The notes below the pieces were generated by a model. It saw nothing but the letters and a program-made list of their open reading frames with translations. It was not told the DNA's origin and ran no database searches. Made by a program: the position numbers and the translations under genes. From Acidithiobacillales bacterium SM1_46 (GTDB lineage Bacteria; Pseudomonadota; Gammaproteobacteria; Acidiferrobacterales; Sulfurifustaceae): a stretch of DNA of 47,980 nt. Within the stretch, counting starts at the first letter, position 1; the number at the start of each line of letters is the position of its first letter. The stretch covers positions 1 to 47,980 of the forward strand of contig LJVB01000002.1 of assembly GCA_001304215.1 (NCBI GenBank). Reading direction: 5' to 3'. Of the stretch, positions 18,868 to 27,316 are shown piece after piece.

Positions 18868-19635
18868 ATGCCGGTAACCATCAAAACACCCGAGGAAATC
18901 GAAAAGATGCGCGTCGCCGGACGGCTCGCCGCGCAGGTGCTCGACTGGATTGCACCCCATGTTCAGACGGGCATAGCCACTGGCGAACTGGACCGCCTGT
19001 GTCATGACTACATTGTCGAGACGCTGCAGGCTATTCCCGCTCCACTCAATTACCGCGGCTTCCCCAAGTCGATCTGCACCTCGGTCAATCACCAAGTCTG
19101 CCATGGCATCCCGGGCGACAAACGCCTCAAGAAGGGCGACATCGTAAATATCGACATTACCGTCATCAAGGATGGCTTCCACGGCGACACCAGCCGTATG
19201 TTCTTCGTCGGCGAACCTTCCATCCAGGCCCGGCGGCTAGTGAAGGTCACTCACGAGTGCATGCTGCACGGGATTGAACAGGTGCGGCCGGGAGCGCGTT
19301 TGGGCGACATCGGCCATGCCGTCCAGCGCCACGCTGAGGCACATGGCTTCTCCGTGGTGCGCGAGTACTGCGGACACGGCATTGGGAGGGAGTTCCATGA
19401 AGATCCGCAAGTGCTGCATTACGGCAAGCCCGGAACCGGAATGGAACTTGTTCGTGGCATGACATTTACGATCGAACCCATGATCAACGCGGGCAAGCCC
19501 GACATCCGGCTGCTGCCGGATAACTGGACGGTTGTCACGCGCGACCATTCACTCTCCGCGCAATGGGAACACACGGTGCTCGTGACGGAAAACGGGCATG
19601 AAATCCTGACACTGCCGAACGGCACCGCCGCCTGA
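18868..19635 (+). CDS. map: Type I methionine aminopeptidase
   Basis: Removes the initiator methionine from nascent proteins. The 255-residue sequence begins with IKTPEEIEKMRVAGRLAAQV. The dinuclear metal ligands are all present: D96 (NIDITV), D107 (HGDTSRMF), H170 (CGHGIGREFHEDP), E203 (TIEPMI) and E234 (QWEHTVLVT), with H177 as the conserved catalytic-site histidine. The ATG at 18868 has no clear Shine-Dalgarno sequence. It runs divergently from rpsB, as in E. coli, and glnD starts 1 bp after its stop. Confidence 0.98.
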   Translation: MPVTIKTPEEIEKMRVAGRLAAQVLDWIAPHVQTGIATGELDRLCHDYIVETLQAIPAPLNYRGFPKSICTSVNHQVCHGIPGDKRLKKGDIVNIDITVIKDGFHGDTSRMFFVGEPSIQARRLVKVTHECMLHGIEQVRPGARLGDIGHAVQRHAEAHGFSVVREYCGHGIGREFHEDPQVLHYGKPGTGMELVRGMTFTIEPMINAGKPDIRLLPDNWTVVTRDHSLSAQWEHTVLVTENGHEILTLPNGTAA

Positions 19636-19636
19636 C

Positions 19637-22318
19637 ATGGCACTTACGCGCGAGTCGCTGTTTGATGCCAACGCATTCGAATCAACGCTAGCAGGTGCCC
19701 CGCAGGCACTGCCGGTGTTTCGCGAAGGTCTCGCGCGCGGGCACGCACTGCTAAGGGAACGCTACAGCACGCGACCAAACGAGACCCCGCAGCTCGTCGC
19801 GCTCCATGCATGGTTGGTCGATCAAATCCTGACACGCGCCTGGCGCTTTTTCTGCAACCGTATACCTGTCGCGCCAGAAATGGCGCTGGTAGCCGTCGGC
19901 GGTTATGGCCGCGGCGAGCTGCATCCTTTCTCCGATATTGACCTGTTGTTGTTGGTCGAGCGCCCACGCGCCCCGGGCGTGCGTGAGTTCGTCGAAGAGA
20001 CGCTACGCTTCCTTTGGGACATTGGTCTGCAAGTGGGTCATTCGGTACGCACCGTCAAGGACTGCGTTGCCGAAGCCAAGCGCGACCTGACAGTTGTTAC
20101 GAATCTTATGGAAGCCCGTCGACTGGAAGGCGACGTGGCGCTTTTCGAGCGCATGCGAGCGGCCATCCAACCCAATCGACTCTGGCCGTCGGCAAAATTC
20201 TTCGTTGCCAAGCTTGAGGAGCAACGCAGGCGTCATCAGCGCTTTCACGATACCGCCTACAACCTTGAACCCAACGTGAAGGACGGTCCCGGAGGCCTGC
20301 GCGACATCCAGATGATCGCCTGGGTTGCGCAACGCCATTTCGGTACCGAGTCGCTGCATGATCTGGTGAAACGTGATTTCCTGAGCGAAGCGGAGTACCG
20401 CAAGCTGTTGCGCGGGCGCAACCTGCTTTGGAAAGTGCGTAGCGGTTTGCATCATCTGGCGGGCCGGCGCGAGGACCGCCTTTTGTTCGATCATCAGCGG
20501 ACCCTCGCACGACAGTTTGGCTATCGTGACCGCCCGGGCATTCTCGCGGTCGAGCTCTTCATGAAGCGCTATTACCGCACGATCAAGGAACTCACGCTGC
20601 TGAACGAGATCCTGCTGCAGCATTTCCAGGAAGCCCTGCTGTCGCGTGGACGAGCGCGCATCAAGCCGATCAATCGCCGCTTTCAGGACCACAACGGTTA
20701 TCTCGAAGCACGCAGCCCCCGGGTGTTCGAGCGTGCGCCCTACGCGCTACTTGAGCTCTTTCTGATTATGCAGCAACACCAGCTAAAGGGTGTGCGCGCC
20801 GACACGATTCGCCTCGTGCTCGCCAACCTGCACCGCATCGACGCAAAGTTCCGCAAGGATCTAGCCTGCCGCACGCTGTTCATGGAGATAATGCGCCAGC
20901 CGCACGGTATCACTCACGAACTGCGGCGCATGAACGCCTACGGGGTGCTGGGTGCCTACCTGCCTGCCTTTGGGCGCATCGTGGGCCAGATGCAGCACGA
21001 CCTGTTTCACGTTTACACCGTCGACCAGCATTCGCTGTTTGTCCTGCGAAACCTGCGACGGATGACTATCCCTGAGCATCGCCACGAGTTGCCGTTCGCC
21101 AGCGAATTGATCCAGAAAATCGTCAAGCCCGAACGGCTTTACCTGGCGGGTCTATTTCACGACATCGCCAAGGGCCGTGGCGGCGACCATTCCACGCTTG
21201 GCGAACAGGAGGCCGAGGTGTTTTGCCGGCTGCACAACCTGAGCAACTACGATACGCGATTCGTCTGCTGGCTGGTCCGCAACCACCTGCTGATGTCAAC
21301 GACCGCCCAGCGCGAGGACATCTCCGACTCCGATGTGGTACAGCGATTTGCCCAGCAGGTTGGCGATCAGGAACACCTCGACAATCTGTACCTCCTCACG
21401 GTGGCCGACATGCGCGGAACCAGTCCGGCCGTCTGGAACGCCTGGAAAGGCCGGTTGCTCGCCCAACTCTACACCGAGACCGCGCAGTTGTTGCGTCGTG
21501 GCATCGCCACCCCGCTCGACATCGACGCGCACATCACCGACCTGCGGCGCGATACGCTGATGCTGCTCAAACACGATCATGTCTCGCCGGAACTGGCCGC
21601 GCATTTCTGGGCGAATCTCGAACCCGACTACTTTCTTCGTTACGACGCCGACAGCCTTGCCTGGCATGCGCGCGCCATTGCGCGTACGTCGTCGGCCGAC
21701 CTGCCGGTCGTCGCAACCCGGTACACACCCGAGTTGGGTGGCAGCGAGTTCTTGTTCTATACGCCGGATCGGGACGACCTGTTCAGCATCATTACCGGCG
21801 GGTTCGACCGCCTGAACCTCTCGATCGTAGATGCCCGGGTGCATACGCTGAAAAACGGCTTTGCACTGGATACGTTTATGGTGCTCGACAGCGCCGGTGA
21901 GTCGATCGGCGATCCGCGCGCGCTGAAGCACCTGGCGCAAGCCATGCGCGAGCAGTTACTCAATCCCAAACCTGGTCACGACCTCCTGCAGGCCCGCCTG
22001 CCCCGGACCCTGCAGCAGTTTCCGATTGAGACACGTGCGCAGTTCACCCGGGCGCCGAACAAGCCGATCACCATCATGGAGGTCACAGCCCAGGACCGTC
22101 CCGGCCTACTCTATCAGGTGGCGCTGGCGCTCAGGCAATGCGAAGCCAATCTGGTGGCGGCGAAGGTCGCCACCTACGGCGAGCGCGCGGAAGACATCTT
22201 CTTTATCAACACGCGCGAGCATACAGCGCTTACCGAAGCAGACGAACGCTGCCTCGCGGATGCAATCACGCGCCGCCTTGGCGTTGCAGCAGGAAACACT
22301 GGCGCGGTCACAATCTGA
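19637..22318 (+). CDS. glnD: Bifunctional [PII] uridylyltransferase / uridylyl-removing enzyme
   Basis: GlnD senses glutamine and adds or removes UMP on PII proteins, controlling glutamine synthetase and the Ntr response. The 893-residue protein (E. coli 890) has the nucleotidyltransferase motif VGGYGRGELHPFSDIDLL with D100 and D102, a GlnD helical linker, an HD phosphohydrolase motif LFHDIAKGRGGDHS (about residue 505-520), and two C-terminal ACT domains (around 705 and 811; the last has QDRPGLLYQVALALRQC). The ATG at 19637 is 1 bp after map, so the genes are almost certainly co-transcribed. Confidence 0.98.
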   Translation: MALTRESLFDANAFESTLAGAPQALPVFREGLARGHALLRERYSTRPNETPQLVALHAWLVDQILTRAWRFFCNRIPVAPEMALVAVGGYGRGELHPFSDIDLLLLVERPRAPGVREFVEETLRFLWDIGLQVGHSVRTVKDCVAEAKRDLTVVTNLMEARRLEGDVALFERMRAAIQPNRLWPSAKFFVAKLEEQRRRHQRFHDTAYNLEPNVKDGPGGLRDIQMIAWVAQRHFGTESLHDLVKRDFLSEAEYRKLLRGRNLLWKVRSGLHHLAGRREDRLLFDHQRTLARQFGYRDRPGILAVELFMKRYYRTIKELTLLNEILLQHFQEALLSRGRARIKPINRRFQDHNGYLEARSPRVFERAPYALLELFLIMQQHQLKGVRADTIRLVLANLHRIDAKFRKDLACRTLFMEIMRQPHGITHELRRMNAYGVLGAYLPAFGRIVGQMQHDLFHVYTVDQHSLFVLRNLRRMTIPEHRHELPFASELIQKIVKPERLYLAGLFHDIAKGRGGDHSTLGEQEAEVFCRLHNLSNYDTRFVCWLVRNHLLMSTTAQREDISDSDVVQRFAQQVGDQEHLDNLYLLTVADMRGTSPAVWNAWKGRLLAQLYTETAQLLRRGIATPLDIDAHITDLRRDTLMLLKHDHVSPELAAHFWANLEPDYFLRYDADSLAWHARAIARTSSADLPVVATRYTPELGGSEFLFYTPDRDDLFSIITGGFDRLNLSIVDARVHTLKNGFALDTFMVLDSAGESIGDPRALKHLAQAMREQLLNPKPGHDLLQARLPRTLQQFPIETRAQFTRAPNKPITIMEVTAQDRPGLLYQVALALRQCEANLVAAKVATYGERAEDIFFINTREHTALTEADERCLADAITRRLGVAAGNTGAVTI

Positions 22319-22361
22319 TCGTGCTGGGCCGGCCTTTCAACGTAGCGTTCTCCGGTACGGG

Positions 22362-23099
22362 CTAGCCACCCAGATAAGCGCGCTTGACGTCGGGATTAGC
22401 GAGCAGCGCAGCGGCCTCATCGGCCAAAGTCACCCGACCACTTTCCATGACATAGCCACGGCGACTGATCTCGAGCGCGAGGCGCGCATTCTGCTCGACG
22501 AGCAACAGCGTTACGCCCTCGGCGGCGATCCGACGAATGGTACCGAAGATGCGCTGCACCATGATCGGTGCAAGCCCCATGCTGGGCTCGTCGAGCAGCA
22601 ACAGGCGCGGGCGCGACATCAGCGCGCGAGCGATTGCGAGCATTTGTTGCTCGCCGCCGGATAGCGTTCCGGCAATCTGGCTGCGACGCTCGGCAAGCCG
22701 GGGAAAGAGCTCGAACCCACGATCGAGATCCTGGCTGACCCCTAGCGTGTCGCGTCGCACATAGGCTCCGAGCTTGAGGTTTTCCAGAACCGACAGGCGC
22801 CCGAAGATACCACGACCTTCCGGAACCAGCGCGATACCAAGTGACACCAGCTCGTATGACCGACGGCGCGTGATCGCGTGTCCATCGTAGCGGATCGTAC
22901 CGCCTGCAGGCCGTAGCATCCCGGCGAGCGCCTTGAGGGTGGTGGTCTTTCCGGCACCGTTCGCGCCAATAAGGCACACCAGCTCCCCGCGACCGACTTC
23001 CAGGTCGATGCCCTTCACAGCCACGACACCGCCATAGGCGACCCGCAGATCACGCACGCTGAGGAGACTCTGCTTGTTCGAACTGGTCGCGCGACTCAT
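22362..23099 (-). CDS. livF: Branched-chain-type amino acid ABC transporter, ATPase LivF
   Basis: One of two cytoplasmic ATPases of a HAAT-family uptake system. The 245-residue sequence has Walker A GANGAGKTT, the Q-loop region, LivF-type VPEGRGIFGRLSVLENL, ABC signature LSGGEQQMLAIARAL and Walker B LLLLDEPSMGLAP. Its ATG at 23099 overlaps the livG stop (ATGA). The gene ends the liv cluster and converges on glnD with 43 bp between stops. The true substrate (branched-chain amino acids, other amino acids, amides or urea) cannot be read from the sequence; nearby GlnD fits nitrogen metabolism but proves nothing. Confidence 0.93.
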   Translation of the reverse strand: MSRATSSNKQSLLSVRDLRVAYGGVVAVKGIDLEVGRGELVCLIGANGAGKTTTLKALAGMLRPAGGTIRYDGHAITRRRSYELVSLGIALVPEGRGIFGRLSVLENLKLGAYVRRDTLGVSQDLDRGFELFPRLAERRSQIAGTLSGGEQQMLAIARALMSRPRLLLLDEPSMGLAPIMVQRIFGTIRRIAAEGVTLLLVEQNARLALEISRRGYVMESGRVTLADEAAALLANPDVKRAYLGG

Positions 23100-23884
23100 G
23101 CCGCCCCGCCCAAGTAGGCCTCAATAACCACGGGATCGTTGCGAACGGTGGAAGGCGCTCCCTCCGCAATCTTCTTGCCGTAGTCGAGCACTGCCACCCG
23201 GTCACACAGATCCATGACCAGACGCACATCGTGTTCGATCAGCAGAATCGTCACGCCATCCGCACGCACACGTTGCAGCAACTCCTGAAGCGCGGCAGTC
23301 TCGATAGCGTTCATGCCGGCAGCGGGTTCGTCGAGCGCCAGCAGCTGCGGATCGGTAGCAAGAGCGCGCGCAATCTCCAGCCGCCGCTGATCTCCATAGG
23401 AGAGATGTCGCGCCAATCGCTGCGCGTGTGTACCGACGCCAACGTAATTCAGCAACTCATGCGCGCGCCGCTCGATCGCACTTTCCTCGGCGCGCGTCGT
23501 CGCGCCACGGAAAATCGCGCCTAGCACTCCTGCCTGCGTTCGCACATGCCGCCCAACCATGACATTCTCGAGCGCGGTCATGTTGGCAAACAAACGGATA
23601 TTCTGGAAGGTTCTGGCCAAGCCGCGCGTCACGACCTCGTGCGGCTTGCAGCCGCTGAGCAGCGTCTCGCCAAGCCTCACAACACCGTGGTCCGGAGAAT
23701 AGAGGCCAGTCACCACATTGAAGAGCGTGGTCTTTCCGGCGCCGTTCGGACCAATCAGGCCGTAGATCTCACCCTGCGCCACACCGAGCGATACGTCCGA
23801 GAGCGCCGCGAGCCCGCCAAACTGCTTACTCACGCCCTGAAGCGCAAGAAGCATGTCGGCGTCTGCCTTAGCGCTGGGCGTCAT
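23096..23884 (-). CDS. livG: Branched-chain-type amino acid ABC transporter, ATPase LivG
   Basis: Second ATPase of the transporter. The sequence has Walker A GPNGAGKTTLFNVVTG, LivG-specific ARTFQNIRLFANMTALENV, signature LSYGDQRRLEIARALA, Walker B LLALDEPAAGMN and the H-loop LIEHDVRLVMDLCDRV. The frame is open to 23929; the ATG at 23884 (262 residues) overlaps livM by 17 bp and gives the family length, while an internal ATG at 23854 is a possible alternative. It is translationally linked to livF by the ATGA overlap. Confidence 0.93.
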   Translation of the reverse strand: MTPSAKADADMLLALQGVSKQFGGLAALSDVSLGVAQGEIYGLIGPNGAGKTTLFNVVTGLYSPDHGVVRLGETLLSGCKPHEVVTRGLARTFQNIRLFANMTALENVMVGRHVRTQAGVLGAIFRGATTRAEESAIERRAHELLNYVGVGTHAQRLARHLSYGDQRRLEIARALATDPQLLALDEPAAGMNAIETAALQELLQRVRADGVTILLIEHDVRLVMDLCDRVAVLDYGKKIAEGAPSTVRNDPVVIEAYLGGAA

Positions 23885-24998
23885 ACAGGCTCGCCTGCTC
23901 CTGTGCCGCGACCGGCGCGTCGGCGCCAAGTTCGCGGCGCCGACGCATGGACGGCAGGATTCCCGCTGGCCGGAAGATCATGATGAGCACAAGCGCCATG
24001 CCGAACACCAGCATGCGCAGATCCGCTGCGTCCACGAACACCTGTCCGAACACCATGTACTGCAGCTCACCGAGATAGCGCAACGCCTCGGGAAAAGTCG
24101 TCAACAGCACGGCGCCCAGGATCACTCCGGCGATGTTGCCCATGCCACCGAGCACCACCATGCACAGCACAATGATCGATTCGAACAGATTGAAGCTTTC
24201 CGGACTGATGAATCCCTGAAAACCGGCAAACAATCCGCCACTCACGCCGCCAAAGGTGGCGCCCATGGCAAACGCCAAAAGTTTCACGTTGCGAGTGTTG
24301 ATGCCGGTGGCGGCGGCTGCAATCTCATCCTCGCGAATCGCCACCCAGGCGCGCCCGATGCGCGAGTCCTGCAGGCGGATCGAGATAAAGATGATCGCCA
24401 AAGTCAGGGTCAGAAATAGATAGTAGTAGTTGTGCGTCGGCGGAAAGCTTATACCGAACACGGTGTATGTCTCGCTGAAACCAAGGTCAACGATGCGAAT
24501 CGGATCGATAAGGTTGATGCCCTGCGGGCCGTTGGTCAGGTTGAACGGCGCGTTCAGATTATTGAGAAAGATCCGGATGATTTCGCCGAATCCGAGCGTC
24601 ACTATCGCAAGGTAGTCACCACGCAGGCGCAGCGTCGGAGAGCCCAACAGCACACCAAAGACGGCCGCTACCGTCGCACCCAACGGTAGCGCCATCCACA
24701 CGGGCCAATGCAAACCGAAGTGCGGCGAGGCGAGAAGTGCGTAGACGTAGGCACCCACGGCGTAGAATGCGATATAACCGAGATCGAGCAGGCCCGCGTA
24801 GCCCACGACAATATTGAGGCCGAGCGCCAGCATCACGTAGAGCAGCGCAAAATCGATGATCCGAACCCACCCGCGTCCAAGCGTCGCTCCCGTCACGAAC
24901 GGCAGCAGCGCGAGAACGATGCCGATGACGATCCACGCGCCCAGCACCACTTGCCGGTTACGTTTCCATCCACGCCAGCGCCGTTGCCAGTCCCTCAT
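23868..24998 (-). CDS. livM: Branched-chain-type amino acid ABC transporter, permease LivM
   Basis: Inner-membrane permease partner of LivH. It is strongly hydrophobic with about ten membrane segments, a positively charged N-terminus (MRDWQRRWRGWKRNR), family sequences LALGLNIVVGYAGLLDLGYIAFYAVGAY and the cytoplasmic coupling-helix motif DSRIGRAWVAIREDEIAAAATGIN. A GTG at 25016 would overlap livH by 8 bp; the ATG at 24998 (376 residues) begins 10 bp after livH and is slightly preferred, without strong Shine-Dalgarno support for either. Confidence 0.92.
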   Translation of the reverse strand: MRDWQRRWRGWKRNRQVVLGAWIVIGIVLALLPFVTGATLGRGWVRIIDFALLYVMLALGLNIVVGYAGLLDLGYIAFYAVGAYVYALLASPHFGLHWPVWMALPLGATVAAVFGVLLGSPTLRLRGDYLAIVTLGFGEIIRIFLNNLNAPFNLTNGPQGINLIDPIRIVDLGFSETYTVFGISFPPTHNYYYLFLTLTLAIIFISIRLQDSRIGRAWVAIREDEIAAAATGINTRNVKLLAFAMGATFGGVSGGLFAGFQGFISPESFNLFESIIVLCMVVLGGMGNIAGVILGAVLLTTFPEALRYLGELQYMVFGQVFVDAADLRMLVFGMALVLIMIFRPAGILPSMRRRRELGADAPVAAQEQASLYDAQR

Positions 24999-25008
24999 CG
25001 CTCGAAAC

Positions 25009-25935
25009 TCAGGCACGCTCCCCTACGCGTTCACCCAGTAGGCCCGATGGCCGGAACACCAGCATGACGATCAGCACGAAGAACGCGAATACGTCCTGAT
25101 AGTGACTGCCGAGAAACCCTCCGGTCAGCGGGCCGATATAGCCGGCGCCGAGGCTCTCGATGATGCCGAGCAGCATCCCTCCCAGCATGGCACCAGCAAC
25201 GTTGCCAATGCCACCGAGAACGGCCGCAGTGAAAGCCTTTAGCCCCAGCAGGAAGCCCATGTAGTAATGCGCGAGGCCATAGTAGGCGCTCACCATCACG
25301 CCGGCCACCGCCCCAAGCGCCGCACCAATAATAAACGTGAACGAAATGACGGTATTGGGATTGATGCCCATCAGCCCCGCCAGCTCCGGAGACTGCGCGG
25401 TGGCCCGCATGGCGCGCCCCAAACGCGTGCGATGTACCAGCAGCAACAATGCCCCCATCAGTGTGATAGCCAGCACGACAATCAGGATCTGAAGGCTCGT
25501 CACATGGGCACCAGCCCATTCGTAACGCTGTGGCTCAAACAACTTCGGGAAGGTGAGATATTGTTTGCCCCAAATCAGCATGGCGGTGTTTTGCAGGACG
25601 ATCGACATGCCGATCGCGGTGATGAGCGGCGCGAGGCGCGGCGCCCCGCGAAGTGGTCGGTACGCAACCCGCTCAATGGAGTAACCAAGCACCATACATA
25701 TCGAGATCGCGGCCGCGAGCCCGAGTGCCAGCACCACAATTGCCGGAAGGCCGCCTGCAGACAACAAGGCTCCCATTACCGCGATACAGATCATGGCGCC
25801 CATCATGGTCACCTCACCATGGGCGAAGTTGATGAGCTCCAGGATTCCATAGACCATGGTGTAACCGAGCGCGATCAGGGCATAGATGCTGCCCAACACA
25901 AGTCCATTGATGAGTTGCTGGAGAAAGATGTCCAA
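25009..25935 (-). CDS. livH: Branched-chain-type amino acid ABC transporter, permease LivH
   Basis: Inner-membrane permease of the same transporter, with about eight membrane segments. Family markers are NGLVLGSIYALIALGYTMVY, INFAHGEVTMMGA and the coupling motif LGRAMRATAQSPELAGLMGIN. The frame runs upstream to a TTG at 25971, but a TTG at 25935 gives MDIFLQQLINGLVLGS and 308 residues, the usual LivH form. The start is therefore chosen by family likeness; the Shine-Dalgarno is weak. A strong terminator hairpin lies just upstream (25971-26009), so this gene and those after it depend on readthrough or another promoter. Confidence 0.92.
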   Translation of the reverse strand: MDIFLQQLINGLVLGSIYALIALGYTMVYGILELINFAHGEVTMMGAMICIAVMGALLSAGGLPAIVVLALGLAAAISICMVLGYSIERVAYRPLRGAPRLAPLITAIGMSIVLQNTAMLIWGKQYLTFPKLFEPQRYEWAGAHVTSLQILIVVLAITLMGALLLLVHRTRLGRAMRATAQSPELAGLMGINPNTVISFTFIIGAALGAVAGVMVSAYYGLAHYYMGFLLGLKAFTAAVLGGIGNVAGAMLGGMLLGIIESLGAGYIGPLTGGFLGSHYQDVFAFFVLIVMLVFRPSGLLGERVGERA

Positions 25936-25970
25936 GCAGAGAACCCGATATCGTCTTGCGGTTGCCGCCA

Positions 25971-26009
25971 AAAAATAAAGTCAGGCCACCATGACGGCCA
26001 ACCTGACTT
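25971..26009 (-). terminator. Intra-operon intrinsic terminator between livK and livH
   Basis: On the minus strand, AAGTCAGG (26002-26009) pairs with CCTGACTT (25978-25985) around an imperfect inner stem, and is followed by a T-rich tail (TATTTTT, 25971-25977). It begins about 32 nt after the livK stop and ends before livH. It should give more binding-protein message than permease message through partial readthrough. Confidence 0.75.
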
Positions 26010-26041
26010 CATCGACTGCGAGTCGAAACCTAGACCTGCAA

Positions 26042-27223
26042 CTACTTGCCGCCTTCCGCCCCGCTACGCACCGTTTCTACCACTTCCCATTTGCCGTCTT
26101 TGACCCGGTACATGGTAATGGCGCCGCCACGCACGTCCCCGTGAGCATCGAATGCCACGTCACCGGTGACACCTTGCATCTGTATTTCCGCGAGCGCTGG
26201 CAAATACTTTGCTGGATCGGCCGAATTGGCCTTCACCATTGCCGCGATCATCACATTGGCCGCGTCATAGGCGTAAGGAGCATAGGTCTGGATCGCACCA
26301 TACTTGGCGGTAAACTTTTCTTTAAACGCCTTGCCGCCCGGCATGTCGACGATGGGTAGTCCGGGCGATGAAGCAATCACCCCTTCGGCATTGCCAGCCG
26401 CAAGTTTCAGGAACTCTGCGGTCTGGACACCATCGCCGCCGAGGAACTTACTCTTGAGACCAAGCTCCTTCATCTGGCGCACCATCGGCGCCGCCTGTGG
26501 ATCCATGCCGCCGAAGAACACCACATCCGGGTTCTTGGCTTTGATCGAAGTGAGGATTGCCGCAAAATCGGTGGCGCGATCACTCGTGTACTCCCGAGCC
26601 ACTATCTTCCCTCCGGCTGCCTGCACCGCCTTCTCCACTTCATCAGCCAGGCCCTGACCATAGGCAGTGCGGTCATCAATAATCGCGACCGACTTACCAC
26701 CCAGTTTACGAACCGCGTACTCGCCGAGAACCTTGCCCTGCTGGCGGTCGTTGGTCATCACGCGAAATGCGGTCTTGTAGCCTTGCGCGGTGTACTTGAT
26801 CGCAGTAGCGGATGGCGAGACCTGCGGAATCCCGGCATCATGGTAAATTCTGGAGGCCGGGATGGACGTGCCAGAGTTGAGGTGCCCGAGTACGCCCTTC
26901 ACACCGCGGTCGACGAGTTTCTGCGCGACAATCGTGGCGGTCTTCGGATCGGCTTGATCGTCCTCACTAACGATCTCGAAGCGCACCTTCTGTCCACCCA
27001 GGGTAACGCCGCGCGCATTGGCTTCCTCGATCGCAAGCCGCGCCCCGTTGTCGTTGTCCTTTCCCAGATGCGCCTGCGGCCCGGTGAGCGGTGACACTTG
27101 TCCGATACATACGACCCCCTTCTGCGCGCAGGGGCCACCGGCCTTGCCACAACCTGCCAACATTGCGGCAAGCGCTGTGACCATGCCAATCAAAAGAAGC
27201 GACTTACGTTGTGTTGATCCCAC
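26042..27223 (-). CDS. livK: ABC transporter substrate-binding lipoprotein, LivK/LivJ type
   Basis: Receptor of the Liv transporter, a type I periplasmic binding protein anchored to the membrane. The signal peptide ends in a lipobox L22-A-G-C25 (AAMLAGCGKAGG). The mature protein starts with VVCIGQVSPLTGPQAHLGKD, followed by NDNGARLAIEEANARG, SVAIIDDRTAYGQGLADEVE and a C-terminal FDAHGDVRGGAITMYRVKDG, all typical of the family. The GTG at 27223 has AGGAG 7 nt upstream. A 93-bp gap to amiC includes a short inverted repeat (CGGCAG/CTGCCG) but no clear promoter. The ligand is not known. Confidence 0.93.
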   Translation of the reverse strand: MGSTQRKSLLLIGMVTALAAMLAGCGKAGGPCAQKGVVCIGQVSPLTGPQAHLGKDNDNGARLAIEEANARGVTLGGQKVRFEIVSEDDQADPKTATIVAQKLVDRGVKGVLGHLNSGTSIPASRIYHDAGIPQVSPSATAIKYTAQGYKTAFRVMTNDRQQGKVLGEYAVRKLGGKSVAIIDDRTAYGQGLADEVEKAVQAAGGKIVAREYTSDRATDFAAILTSIKAKNPDVVFFGGMDPQAAPMVRQMKELGLKSKFLGGDGVQTAEFLKLAAGNAEGVIASSPGLPIVDMPGGKAFKEKFTAKYGAIQTYAPYAYDAANVMIAAMVKANSADPAKYLPALAEIQMQGVTGDVAFDAHGDVRGGAITMYRVKDGKWEVVETVRSGAEGGK

Positions 27224-27316
27224 AGCGTCTCTCCTTAGCCACGAGTGTTAATTTGACAGCCTCGGCAGCACAATTGACTGCCGCAGCCTAGCGTACCACT
27301 ACCCGGCTCGCCACCG

